This document shows, piece after piece, positions 23,357 through 32,415 of a stretch of 64,000 nucleotides of DNA. A model generated the notes under the pieces. The model ran no database searches. It worked only from the letters and a program-made list of their open reading frames with translations, and was not told the DNA's origin. The translations under genes and the position numbers were made by a program. This DNA is from Irineochytrium annulatum (taxonomy: Eukaryota; Chytridiomycota; Chytridiomycetes; Chytridiales; Chytridiaceae): positions 1 to 64,000 of the forward strand of contig JADGJL010000018.1 in NCBI GenBank assembly GCA_027600665.1. Reading direction: 5' to 3'. Every line of letters starts with the position of its first letter. The first letter of the stretch is position 1.

Positions 23357-25441
23357 ATGTCACAATTGCCTAATAACAAGCGACATATGAACGGACTGGA
23401 TGGCTTGCGAGCCATCGCTGTACTTGCGGTAATCGCGTATCATCTCAATTTGGATTTTATTCCGGGTGGATTGCTCGGTGTAGGTATATTCTTTGTTCTC
23501 TCTGGATATTTAATTACAGATATCCTCGTGTCACAGTGGCAGGAACATGGACGCATTTCACTCGGTGATTTTTGGGTAAGACGGGTAAGGCGCTTGCTTC
23601 CAGGCATGCTGACCATGACAGCTGTGGTAATGATCTGGTTGGCCTGTACAGACCCATCCCGGCTCGCTGCGCTTCGTGGTGATATCGTTTCGGGTGTATT
23701 ATACATAAGCAATTGGTGGTATATCTTTCACAACGTTTCCTATTTCGAAAGTTTTGGCCCTCCATCACCGTTTGGACATTTCTGGTCACTGGCTGTGGAA
23801 GAGCAGTTTTATCTCATATGGCCTCTTCTGCTGATCGCAGCAATCGTCGTGTTCAAAAGAAAGGGATGGCTGGTCGTCTTCATTGTCGTCGCAGCTGAGT
23901 TGTCTGCTGGCGCAATGGCCATCATGTATAATCCGGATCTGGACCCAAGCCGTGTATATTATGGAACAGACACGCGGGCATTCGCACTGCTTGCTGGTGC
24001 TGCTCTTGCCGTGGTGTGGCCTAGTCGCAAGCTCTCGAACTCTCTGCCTGGCATGAATCGGCTTGTACTCGATATATCGGGACTAGCTGCACTCGCTTTA
24101 TTAATCTACATGATGTTGAACAGCAGTGAATATGATCCGTTTCTGTATCAAGGAGGAATGGTGCTTCAGGCTGTGGCAACAACGTTGCTGGTAGCGGTAT
24201 TGGCTCACCCATCGTCATTCCTGGCACGGTTCATTGGAGCAAAGCCATTACGCTGGATTGGAGAGCGATCCTACGGATTATATCTATGGCATTATCCAGT
24301 TATTATTTTAACCAATCCCGCGGTGGATACGGGAGGAGCGCATCCTGTACGAATCATTTTACAAGTTGCTGTAACGGTTGTACTGGCTTCATTATCTCTT
24401 AAATATATTGAAAATCCGATTCGCTACAACGGATTCCGTGATTCCTGGTCCCGATTATGGGGAAGAGGGCGGTCATCGATCGGTATACGTAATGTGTGGT
24501 GGAAGCGGACAGGTCTGTTGATGACGATTCTGCTGTTGTCCTATACGGTATCCCAGATGATGGTCTCACATGCAGCGAATTCCGACTCCCATTCCGTATC
24601 GATGTCGACCACATTGAATGGAGAGAATTCTGTAGCGGAGGAACAGGGACAGGATGTTTTGCCAGCGAATACAGCGACATCGGGCTCAGGTCAAAAGAAC
24701 GATGCGCATAGCCATAAACCGGAAGCAGGAACGAAAGATAATCCGGAGAACAATGAAAAACCGACAGGAGAGACGGCGCCAGACTCGAAACCTGGGGACC
24801 AGGACAATTCAACGAGTGTTGGCAAAGACGGTCAGTCTGAAGATAAGTCGGCTGATGAATCCGTGGCTAACGAGAATGATGCTCCGGACGGAGCTGAAGC
24901 GAACCCATCCGATGGAACGGATGATGTACCTGATTCATCTGAGGAACATGAAGAAACGGCTCCTCCTGCCGAGGATGGCAAGATTCATTATACCGTCATT
25001 GGAGATTCCGTGATTTTGGATGCAAAACCATATCTGGAGCAAAGTATAGCGGGAGTGTACGTGGATGGACATGTTGGCCGTCAAATGTGGCAGGCAGGCG
25101 ACGTATTGGAAGGGCTGAAGCGAAACAACCAAATGGGCGGCAAGGTGGTGCTGGAGCTCGGGACGAATGGTTCCTTTAACTCCAAAAATCTGAATGCGGT
25201 GCTTGATTATCTGAAGGATGAGGATCAGGTGTATCTGGTTACTGTGCGTGTACCTCGTCCGTGGGAACGAACGGTAAACAGGGCGTTGAATGAAGCAGCA
25301 TCCAACTACAGTAATGTCTCACTGATTGACTGGAACAGTGCAAGTGAAGGACACGACGAATATTTTGAAAAAGACGGTGTACATCTCACTACGCAAGGGT
25401 CAGAAGCTTTTGCAGAACTGGTGAAGAACAGTATTCAATAA
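23357..25441 (+). CDS. OatA-like membrane O-acetyltransferase with SGNH domain
   Basis: Membrane protein (694 aa) of the acyltransferase-3 family fused to an extracytoplasmic SGNH esterase-like domain, the layout of peptidoglycan O-acetyltransferase OatA, which makes muramic acid 6-O-acetate and lowers lysozyme sensitivity. Residues 1 to about 390 hold ten or eleven helices, with GLRAIAVLAVIAYHLN, GIFFVLSGYLITDIL and FWSLAVEEQFYLIWPLL typical of the family. A low-complexity acidic linker spans about 410-540. The SGNH part has S551 in IGDSVI, ELGTNG, and D673/H676 in DGVHLTTQG. ATG 23357 follows AAGGAGGGG. Acetylation of another surface glycan is possible. Confidence 0.88.
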   Translation: MSQLPNNKRHMNGLDGLRAIAVLAVIAYHLNLDFIPGGLLGVGIFFVLSGYLITDILVSQWQEHGRISLGDFWVRRVRRLLPGMLTMTAVVMIWLACTDPSRLAALRGDIVSGVLYISNWWYIFHNVSYFESFGPPSPFGHFWSLAVEEQFYLIWPLLLIAAIVVFKRKGWLVVFIVVAAELSAGAMAIMYNPDLDPSRVYYGTDTRAFALLAGAALAVVWPSRKLSNSLPGMNRLVLDISGLAALALLIYMMLNSSEYDPFLYQGGMVLQAVATTLLVAVLAHPSSFLARFIGAKPLRWIGERSYGLYLWHYPVIILTNPAVDTGGAHPVRIILQVAVTVVLASLSLKYIENPIRYNGFRDSWSRLWGRGRSSIGIRNVWWKRTGLLMTILLLSYTVSQMMVSHAANSDSHSVSMSTTLNGENSVAEEQGQDVLPANTATSGSGQKNDAHSHKPEAGTKDNPENNEKPTGETAPDSKPGDQDNSTSVGKDGQSEDKSADESVANENDAPDGAEANPSDGTDDVPDSSEEHEETAPPAEDGKIHYTVIGDSVILDAKPYLEQSIAGVYVDGHVGRQMWQAGDVLEGLKRNNQMGGKVVLELGTNGSFNSKNLNAVLDYLKDEDQVYLVTVRVPRPWERTVNRALNEAASNYSNVSLIDWNSASEGHDEYFEKDGVHLTTQGSEAFAELVKNSIQ

Positions 25442-25514
25442 TACGCAATCCATATTCAATACGATTTAGCACTTATTCATTACTATAACCTAGGTTTAAG
25501 CTGCCGATGGCTGC

Positions 25515-25553
25515 AACAAGAAAGAGCTCTCATTGTGAGGGCTCTTTCTTGTT
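25515..25553 (+). terminator. terminator hairpin after the acyltransferase
   Basis: AACAAGAAAGAGC (25515-25527) pairs with GCTCTTTCTTGTT (25541-25553), with an inner CTCA/TGAG; the stem is long but the T tail is short. Confidence 0.75.
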
Positions 25554-25641
25554 GTTATGAGCAATAAGTCAGCAGTGTAAGTTCCAAACAGGGGAACCGA
25601 TATTTTTCACCCCTGCATCCGTGGATCGTCACCTTACGGTA

Positions 25642-25663
25642 TGATAACGTTACCATTTACAAT
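25642..25663 (+). promoter_or_regulatory. cre/LacI-type operator and -10 of the first sugar importer
   Basis: TGATAACGTTACCA (25642-25655) has the palindromic core TAACGTTA and one mismatch to the cre consensus. TACAAT (25658-25663) follows directly as a -10. The operator would sit inside the promoter spacer. Confidence 0.6.
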
Positions 25664-25697
25664 AAGTGTAATCAAATCGCCGAGGGGGAATATAGAG

Positions 25698-27011
25698 ATG
25701 TTGAAAAAATGGCTTTCGGGTGTTCTGGCAATAACGTTGTTCTCCATTATTCTAGCTGGCTGTGCTGGCGGAGATACTTCAGAAGGAGGCAGCGGTAATG
25801 ACAAAGTAACCGTAACACTCTGGCACAACTGGACCGGACAGGATGCAAAGGCGGTTGCCATGCGTCAGATTATTGAAGATTTTCGCACGGCACATCCAGA
25901 TATTGAAGTCGTGGATGAAGGACTGCCTACAGATGGTCTCAAAACCCGGCTTCGCACGGTCGCAGCTGCCAACGAGATGCCAGACCTGTTCGTAATGTGG
26001 CCAGATGCCATGACTAAGGAATTTGTAAAAGGGGATCTGTTACAACCCATCAATACCGAGCTGGACGCGAAGCCGGAGTGGAAAGATAATTTTATCCCGA
26101 ACGCACTGGACGGATACACCGTGGACGGGAATATCTACTCCGTGCCCATGAATCTGGCGCCGAGTTCCTTCATCTATTACAATGAAGCTCTTTTCAAACA
26201 ATACAACGTGAAAGTGCCAGAGACTTGGGCGGAACTGGAACAAGCGATTGCTACGTTTAATCAAAATAAAGTCATTCCCATGGCACTTGGCAACAAGGCC
26301 AACTGGGTAGCACAATCGACCATATTCAGTACCCTGGCTGACCGGATCACCGGCACAGACTGGTTCCTGAAAGCGGTAGCTCAGGATGGTGCAAGCTTTA
26401 CCGATCCGCAATTTATTGAAGCTCTGAACAAAATGCAGGAGCTTGGCAACAGCAAGGCGTTCCAGGATGGATTCAACAGTATCGATGAGACACAGATGAT
26501 GCAGCTTTATTTCCAAGGTAAGGCAGCGATGGTCATGAACGGCGGATGGGCCTTGGCCAATCTGGTGAACAATGCACCTGAAGAGGTATTGAACAACACG
26601 CATATTACGATTCTCCCTCCAGTGGACGGAGGTAAGGGTGAACCAAGAACCACATCCGGCGTTGTAGGAACCGGGTTGGGTGTAAGCAAAAAGCTGAGCG
26701 GTGCACAAAAAGAGGCGGCGATGGAGCTGTTCTACGCACTGGCAGGACCAGATGGTCAGAAGGCTACATTGGATAGCAGCACATTGGTGAGTTACAAGAT
26801 TGATCTGGACAAAACCAAGGCGCATCCTTTGTTCGTTGAATTATATGATCTGATGCAGGAAGTAAAGATTACGCCTGTATACGATTCCAAGTTGGGATCG
26901 GCAACGGTTGAAGTTATTAACAATGCTTTGCAAGAGTTGCTCATGGGAGGTAAAGCCGAAGACATTGCGGCTAAAATCCAGGCGGCTCAAGCCAATGCAG
27001 TTAGTCAGTAA
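25698..27011 (+). CDS. ABC sugar transporter solute-binding lipoprotein
   Basis: Extracellular family 1 binding protein (437 aa), lipid-anchored; the signal peptide ends in LAGC (lipobox) and is followed by a Gly/Ser/Asp linker. The mature start VTVTLWHNWTGQDAKAV and the later PMNLAPSSFIYYNEALFKQY, GKAAMVMNGGWALANL and VVGTGLGVSKK are typical of CUT1 sugar importers. Its operon-mates include a beta-mannosidase, so beta-manno-oligosaccharides are the likely ligand (inference). ATG 25698 follows GAGGGGGA; the frame is open upstream to 25641, but that part overlaps the promoter. Confidence 0.9.
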   Translation: MLKKWLSGVLAITLFSIILAGCAGGDTSEGGSGNDKVTVTLWHNWTGQDAKAVAMRQIIEDFRTAHPDIEVVDEGLPTDGLKTRLRTVAAANEMPDLFVMWPDAMTKEFVKGDLLQPINTELDAKPEWKDNFIPNALDGYTVDGNIYSVPMNLAPSSFIYYNEALFKQYNVKVPETWAELEQAIATFNQNKVIPMALGNKANWVAQSTIFSTLADRITGTDWFLKAVAQDGASFTDPQFIEALNKMQELGNSKAFQDGFNSIDETQMMQLYFQGKAAMVMNGGWALANLVNNAPEEVLNNTHITILPPVDGGKGEPRTTSGVVGTGLGVSKKLSGAQKEAAMELFYALAGPDGQKATLDSSTLVSYKIDLDKTKAHPLFVELYDLMQEVKITPVYDSKLGSATVEVINNALQELLMGGKAEDIAAKIQAAQANAVSQ

Positions 27012-27107
27012 TTATGGGTCAAACTAGATAGCGATTACGATGGTACAGCCAGACGATAAAGATTCAATGAACTCATCACATCGCGTATTAGCTGGTTATT
27101 CGACAAA

Positions 27108-27131
27108 ACCCCTTCCCGGCAGGGGAGGGGT
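27108..27131 (+). terminator. intercistronic stem-loop, partial terminator
   Basis: ACCCCTTCCC pairs with GGGGAGGGGT (one wobble) around a GGCA tetraloop, followed by CTTT. Placed between the binding-protein gene and the permease genes, it probably limits read-through or protects the upstream mRNA, giving more binding protein than permease. Confidence 0.65.
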
Positions 27132-27158
27132 CTTTAAGTATGGAAGGGAAGTGAACAG

Positions 27159-28040
27159 ATGAACGCACTGCGCAGTCGGCGTTTTATTATGCTGGGGCTG
27201 GCCCCGGCAGTCATCATTTATGCATTGTTTGTATTTGTACCGGTCGTATGGTCGGCGTACTACGGTTTCTTCAACTGGTCCGGCATCGGCGCATCCAAAT
27301 ATATTGGTATGGATAATTACGTAGAGATCTGGCATGATCCTGTATTTTGGCGGGCACTGAAAAATAACGTTATTTTTGTGTTGGCATCCGTATTTGGACA
27401 AATTCCGTTAGCACTGATGCTCGCGGTCATATTACACAAAAGCAATCCGTTACAGCGGTTCCTGCGCTCAGCCGTATTTCTGCCGATGGTACTATCGACT
27501 GTAGTGATCGGTATGATCTGGCAGTATATCTACCATCCGCAGATCGGGATATTGAACTTTCTGCTGGACGCACTGGGTCTGGAGAGTTGGAAGCTGCAAT
27601 GGCTTTCCGATGACAAGATTGCGATCTTTTCCTTAGTGCCGCCGCTGCTCTGGAGCTTTGTGGGGTTGTATCTGATTATCTTCATCTCCGCATTGCAGAA
27701 TATTCCAGGCGAGATTCATGATGCTGCCAAAATAGACGGTGCTTCAGGCATCCGTAAGCTGGTATCCGTCTCTTTGCCTATGATCTGGGGGACAGTTCAG
27801 GTTGCAATCATTTTATGTATCTCGGGGAGTCTGAAATCCTTCGATCTGGTCTACATCATGACCAAGGGTGGTCCGGCACATGCAACAGAACTGCTTGCAA
27901 CGTATATGTACAATTCAACTTTTACAACATACCGTTATGGTTTTGGTAGTGCGATCTCAACAACCATCGTACTGATCTCCCTGCTGCTGATCGGAACAAG
28001 CCAGTGGGTGACCAGTCGCAAACGAAAAGAGAATCAATAG
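27159..28040 (+). CDS. ABC sugar transporter permease (MalF/UgpA-like)
   Basis: Inner subunit of a CUT1 importer (293 aa), six predicted helices. The first is FIMLGLAPAVIIYALFVFVPVVW. The EAA loop that contacts the ATPase is EIHDAAKIDGASGIRKLVSVSLPMIWG (about residues 186-212). Helix 2 onwards (NNVIFVLASVFGQIPLALMLAVILH) is standard. ATG 27159 follows GAAGGGAAG. It pairs with the next permease; the ATPase is not encoded here. Confidence 0.9.
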   Translation: MNALRSRRFIMLGLAPAVIIYALFVFVPVVWSAYYGFFNWSGIGASKYIGMDNYVEIWHDPVFWRALKNNVIFVLASVFGQIPLALMLAVILHKSNPLQRFLRSAVFLPMVLSTVVIGMIWQYIYHPQIGILNFLLDALGLESWKLQWLSDDKIAIFSLVPPLLWSFVGLYLIIFISALQNIPGEIHDAAKIDGASGIRKLVSVSLPMIWGTVQVAIILCISGSLKSFDLVYIMTKGGPAHATELLATYMYNSTFTTYRYGFGSAISTTIVLISLLLIGTSQWVTSRKRKENQ

Positions 28041-28054
28041 AGAGGAGGGCTATC

Positions 28055-28930
28055 ATGCGTGCGACACCTGTATCCATGCCATCACCACGAAGCGGCTCAG
28101 GCCATCCGATTCGCCGCCTCCGCAGCGGAATTGTTTGGACGCTGCTAACGGTCTATGGTATTTTAACATTGTATCCGTTCTACTGGCTCGTGATTAGTGC
28201 GTTCAAAACGAATGAAGATTTCTATAGCAGGCCCTTTGGTCTGCCGGAAAACTGGAATGTTGCCAATTTCAGCAATGCATGGGAAAGCTCCAGGCTGGGG
28301 ACTGCTTTTGGCAATTCACTCATTGTATCCGTCGGATCACTTATTCTGACGCTGTTTATTGCAGCGCTATCTTCATTCATTCTGGCCCGTTTCCAGTTTC
28401 GCTGGAAAGGGTTAATCATGACCTTCTTTGTTGTAGGTATGCTTATTCCGATTCATAGTACACTTGTCCCTTTATTTATTTTAATGAAACAGATGTCCTT
28501 GCTAAATACGTACTGGGCATTAATATTACCTTATACGGCTTTTGCATTACCTACAGCTATTTTCGTGCTTACTGCTTATCTGACAAGTGTTCCACGTGAT
28601 ATTGAAGAGGCAGCTTTTATTGATGGAACAGGGCTTTGGGGGCTATTTACCCGAATCATGCTGCCCATGTCCGTACCTGCGTTGTCTACGGTTACGATCC
28701 TGAGTTTCCTGCATGCGTGGAATGACTTTTCATTTGCGCTTGTATTCATCAACAAGACCGGATTGAAAACGTTACCGCTGGCCATTGCGAACTTTGCGGA
28801 CGGGTATCAAACCGATTACGGGTTAACACTTGCTGCCATGACCCTATCGGTCATTCCAACCATTATCTTGTATCTCGTATTCCAGGAACAGGTTATGAAA
28901 GGCATGACAGCCGGAGCTGTTAAAGGATAA
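28055..28930 (+). CDS. ABC sugar transporter permease (MalG/UgpE-like)
   Basis: Second permease (291 aa) with six helices. The N-terminal cytosolic part is basic, then GIVWTLLTVYGILTLYPFYWLVISAF. The EAA loop is DIEEAAFIDGTGLWGLFTRIMLPMSVPAL, and the C-terminus GMTAGAVKG is characteristic. ATG 28055 follows AGAGGAGGG; the frame reads further back into the previous gene but without a ribosome site. 14 nt separate it from the upstream permease. Confidence 0.9.
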   Translation: MRATPVSMPSPRSGSGHPIRRLRSGIVWTLLTVYGILTLYPFYWLVISAFKTNEDFYSRPFGLPENWNVANFSNAWESSRLGTAFGNSLIVSVGSLILTLFIAALSSFILARFQFRWKGLIMTFFVVGMLIPIHSTLVPLFILMKQMSLLNTYWALILPYTAFALPTAIFVLTAYLTSVPRDIEEAAFIDGTGLWGLFTRIMLPMSVPALSTVTILSFLHAWNDFSFALVFINKTGLKTLPLAIANFADGYQTDYGLTLAAMTLSVIPTIILYLVFQEQVMKGMTAGAVKG

Positions 28931-28960
28931 GCGAAAGCGCATCCAGAGGAGGAGAAACGT

Positions 28961-30742
28961 TTGGCACGCTGGCTCACATCTTCGTTACAAAGGAAGCTAT
29001 CCGTTGTTGTGACAGCTTCAATGATTGTGCCATTGCTGGCTTTGGGTCTGTTCGCCTTTCTAATCTCTTCCCGCATCACGGAGCAAAAAACAAAACTGTC
29101 CGGCATGGATACGCTGAAACAGGTGGAAGCCAATCTTCGTTATATGCTGCAGGATGCCGAGAACCTGTCCATTTTCCTGATTGGAGAACGGGATATTCAG
29201 CATTATCTTAGCCAAAATGAGGATCACGAGATGGACAGAGTGGATATCTTGGGCAGGATGACCAATCTGGCTGCTTCCAAGAAATATATCGCCAACATCG
29301 CCATATATCCGGGACGTTTTGATGCCACATTGTCGACCGCTACCTGGTATGAATCCAGTGAATTCAACTTATCCTATCCCTCAGTTCCTAGTGGTGAAAC
29401 AGTTAAACAATGGACGGGGGTATACCCGGTCCAGAATTATGCGGGTATTCAAAATGTGATCACTTTGGTTCGGCCGATTCGCAGTATCCATGATTATCGG
29501 CCCATCGGCTGGTTAGCCATTAGTCTAGATGAGAAGGCCATATCCAAGGGATGGGCCGCTCTGGGATTAGGCAGAGGGCAAGGCAGATTGGAACTTATCG
29601 GCAGTTCTGGAGAGATTCTGTCTTCGATGGACAAATCCCGGCTTGGACTTAAGCTGGATGGTGTCGAGCCTGGGATCACAACGTTAATTCAGGCTGGTGG
29701 TAGCGGAACCACTACGTATGGCAGTGGTGAGGATAAACGGACGCTGCTCTATTATCCGGAAGAATTGACGGGGTGGACGTTGGTCGGAACAGTCCCATAT
29801 GATCAGTACAAGTCCGAGAATCGGTATATCCTTATTCTGACCGGGTGCGCCGTTGCCATGTCTGCTGCGATCAGTGCAGGTTTGGTCTGGTTTACGGTGC
29901 GGCGTGTGACGCGGCCGCTTCGTGTGCTTACCAGACATCTGTCCAGAATTGATCCGGAACGTCCTCTTCCACTGTTTCGGTCTGAAAGTGATGACGAGAT
30001 CGGAAGGCTTGGGGAGAGTTACAATCTGCTCGGTTCACACATTCAGTTATTGAAGGAAGAGGTTATTCGCGGTGAAGCTCGCAAAAAGGAAGCGGATCTT
30101 CGGGTGCTCCAGGCGCAGATTAATCCGCACTTCCTATATAACACGCTCTCTTCAATTCACTGGATTGCCTTGATGTCCGAAGAGAAGCGGATCGCGGACA
30201 TGGTTGAGGGCTTGAGTGATTTTCTGCGCATCAGTTTAAACAATGGTCAGGATTATTATCCTGTGGAACAAGAGATTGCTCATATCCGACATTATGTGCG
30301 GGTGCAGTCCATTCGTTTCCCTGATCAATTCGTATTGCATTACATCGTTGATCCAGCGCTTGAGAAGCGAATGATGCTGAAACTGTTGCTGCAACCGCTC
30401 GTTGAGAATGCCATGATTCATGGCATTCAGCCCAAAGCAGGCGTGGGTACCATCACTATAATGATTCGCAAGGACCCGGATAATGAACAGATGAATGTAC
30501 TGGTACTGGATGATGGTGTCGGCATGGAGCCGAACAGGCTGGAGCAATTAAGGATAAGTATTAGGGAATGGAAGGGAAAACAGCCGGAAAAACAGCTAAA
30601 CCAAGGCGGTTATGGACTCTGCAATGTGAATGAGAGACTGCTTCTCCATTATGGAGCGGATGCACAGCTAGAAGTCGACAGCAGGGTTGGGGGAGGTACC
30701 CGGATTTCGTTTTCCATTCCAATCTTGGAGGGTTCGCCATGA
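28961..30742 (+). CDS. YesM-type sensor histidine kinase 1
   Basis: Membrane sensor kinase (593 aa). Two membrane helices at about 14-38 and 287-310 flank a dCACHE-like outer sensor; a HAMP segment follows (RRVTRPLRVL...), then the His_kinase domain with phosphorylated H390 in QINPHFLYNTLSSIHW, and an ATPase domain with QPLVENAMIHGI (N box), DDGVGM and GGYGLCNVNERL (G boxes). Start TTG 28961 follows GAGGAGGAG. Its stop overlaps the regulator start (ATGA). It likely senses sugar, perhaps through the binding protein encoded upstream. Confidence 0.9.
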   Translation: MARWLTSSLQRKLSVVVTASMIVPLLALGLFAFLISSRITEQKTKLSGMDTLKQVEANLRYMLQDAENLSIFLIGERDIQHYLSQNEDHEMDRVDILGRMTNLAASKKYIANIAIYPGRFDATLSTATWYESSEFNLSYPSVPSGETVKQWTGVYPVQNYAGIQNVITLVRPIRSIHDYRPIGWLAISLDEKAISKGWAALGLGRGQGRLELIGSSGEILSSMDKSRLGLKLDGVEPGITTLIQAGGSGTTTYGSGEDKRTLLYYPEELTGWTLVGTVPYDQYKSENRYILILTGCAVAMSAAISAGLVWFTVRRVTRPLRVLTRHLSRIDPERPLPLFRSESDDEIGRLGESYNLLGSHIQLLKEEVIRGEARKKEADLRVLQAQINPHFLYNTLSSIHWIALMSEEKRIADMVEGLSDFLRISLNNGQDYYPVEQEIAHIRHYVRVQSIRFPDQFVLHYIVDPALEKRMMLKLLLQPLVENAMIHGIQPKAGVGTITIMIRKDPDNEQMNVLVLDDGVGMEPNRLEQLRISIREWKGKQPEKQLNQGGYGLCNVNERLLLHYGADAQLEVDSRVGGGTRISFSIPILEGSP

Positions 30743-32325
30743 GACTATTAATTGTGGATGATGAAGTAATTATCCGTACAGGGCTTGCCAGCGTTATCGC
30801 TTGGCATGAACTCGGAATTGAACTTCTTCAACCGGCTGCCTCGGCAGAGGAGGCGTTAGCACGCATGGCTGAGGAACGTCCGCATATCCTGATGACGGAT
30901 ATTCGGATGACGGGCAGATCAGGGCTGGAACTGGCAGAAGAGGGACTGCGATTGTTACCTGAGCTGGAGGTCATTATTTTGTCCGGATACGATGACTTTT
31001 CTTATGCGCAGCAGGCGATACGCCAAGGGGTTACAGATTATCTGCTCAAAACAAGCAAGCCGGAAGAGATCATCAAGACCGTATTACAGGCCAAACAACG
31101 GATCACGGAACGTTGGGCAGAGAAGTCCAGAGAGGGACAGCTTATGCGGGAGAATCGGGAGCGGTTATTTGCTGGTTGGATCATTGACGGTGACACCACT
31201 TCGGGCCAATTTCCTTCGTTTTTGCGTTCTGATGCTGGAATAGAGGCAGCGAATGATGGTCTTGATGATGAACAGATTCGCAGACAAGTCATTGTACTTC
31301 GAGCAGAGGGTTGGGATCGATCCTCGGATGCACTATTACGATTCGCGGTGCAGAATACCCTGGAGGATATGCTACCGGGTGCCATTGCGCATATAGAGAA
31401 ACAGCAAATTATATGTGTAGTTTCATGGCCGCCTGTGGAACAGGAATATCCGTTCAAGCTGGAGAGTGCATTACGTCGGGTGGAGCAATTACTGAAGTGT
31501 ACTCTGCGTGCAGCAGTAGGTCTGCCTGTGCATGGATATGCAGATCTGCACGAAAGCTACCGAACGGCTTCAACTGCTTTCCGATATCGAGGTTTGATGG
31601 ATGATAAAGTATGGCATTATGAGCACGTTCAGGAGCGCCAAGGTGGTAAAACTGTACTTACGCATGAAGAAGAGACCATACTTGGTTCAATATTGTTAGA
31701 TAATGATTCAGTGAGGTTAACGACATGGACGCGTGAACTGGTGGCTAATCTGACTACGGAACCGGAGGTCACGCCAGAATCGTTCAGTGCTTGTCTGCAC
31801 TCTGCGGTCATTGCAGGTCATCGCTGGCTTACCCGTACAATGCGAGCGACAGGGCGTGAAGAAACCGCAAGGCTTGAACCCTGGTTGCCGGAACTGGATG
31901 CCGAAGCTGTAGATCTTGGGGATATGTTGTTCCACCATCTGTATGGTCTGATGCATGTCTATCACAGCCGAATGGGTCAGGGACAGGCTGCCCATGTGCA
32001 AAAGGCTATTGGTTATATTGAATCATCACTGGCACAGGACATTAATCTGCAGCAGGTAGCTGGACATGTCCATTTGCATCCGGGTCACCTGAGTGAACTT
32101 TTTAAAAAAGAAATGGGTGTGACCTTTGGAGATTTTGTCACCGATATGCGTATCCGAAGAGCGATGGATATGCTCGCCGTGTCTCCAGCGAAGGTCAGTG
32201 AAGTCGCTGCCATTAGCGGCTACGAAGACGTGAAATATTTTAGCAGGCTGTTCAAAAAACATACCGGCAAGACCCCGAGTGAATATCGAGAAGAGGCGCT
32301 GTCGTTCAAACCTTCGGGAAGTTAG
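30739..32325 (+). CDS. YesN-type response regulator 1, AraC family
   Basis: Transcription regulator (528 aa): receiver domain 1-120 with phospho-acceptor D54 (MTDIRMTG; the usual MPG is MTG here) and K in DYLLKTSKP, a long middle region of unknown role, and a C-terminal AraC/XylS DNA-binding domain with two helix-turn-helix units (NLQQVAGHVHLHPGHLSELFKKEMG and KVSEVAAISGYEDVKYFSRLFKKHTGKTPSEYR). It starts 4 bp inside the kinase gene. Probably activates the importer and beta-mannosidase genes. Confidence 0.9.
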   Translation: MRLLIVDDEVIIRTGLASVIAWHELGIELLQPAASAEEALARMAEERPHILMTDIRMTGRSGLELAEEGLRLLPELEVIILSGYDDFSYAQQAIRQGVTDYLLKTSKPEEIIKTVLQAKQRITERWAEKSREGQLMRENRERLFAGWIIDGDTTSGQFPSFLRSDAGIEAANDGLDDEQIRRQVIVLRAEGWDRSSDALLRFAVQNTLEDMLPGAIAHIEKQQIICVVSWPPVEQEYPFKLESALRRVEQLLKCTLRAAVGLPVHGYADLHESYRTASTAFRYRGLMDDKVWHYEHVQERQGGKTVLTHEEETILGSILLDNDSVRLTTWTRELVANLTTEPEVTPESFSACLHSAVIAGHRWLTRTMRATGREETARLEPWLPELDAEAVDLGDMLFHHLYGLMHVYHSRMGQGQAAHVQKAIGYIESSLAQDINLQQVAGHVHLHPGHLSELFKKEMGVTFGDFVTDMRIRRAMDMLAVSPAKVSEVAAISGYEDVKYFSRLFKKHTGKTPSEYREEALSFKPSGS

Positions 32326-32350
32326 AAATGAGCAGACCAGGCAGCATGTC

Positions 32351-32380
32351 TTGCATTTCTGCAAACGTTTTCGATAGAGT
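32351..32380 (+). promoter_or_regulatory. beta-mannosidase promoter with cre-like operator in the spacer
   Basis: TTGCAT (32351-32356), 18 nt, TAGAGT (32375-32380). Within the spacer lies TGCAAACGTTTTCG (32360-32373), close to the cre consensus and to LacI-family operators with the central CG. CcpA or a local LacI-type repressor could block this promoter. Confidence 0.6.
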
Positions 32381-32415
32381 ATTACTCAGGGTTATTGGAG
32401 AGTGAGGGTGTATTA

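Noticed and set aside
26040..26825. Minus-strand frame of 261 codons antisense to the first binding-protein gene
   Set aside because: Same reasons: a convincing plus-strand gene covers it, and it has no ribosome site or domain.
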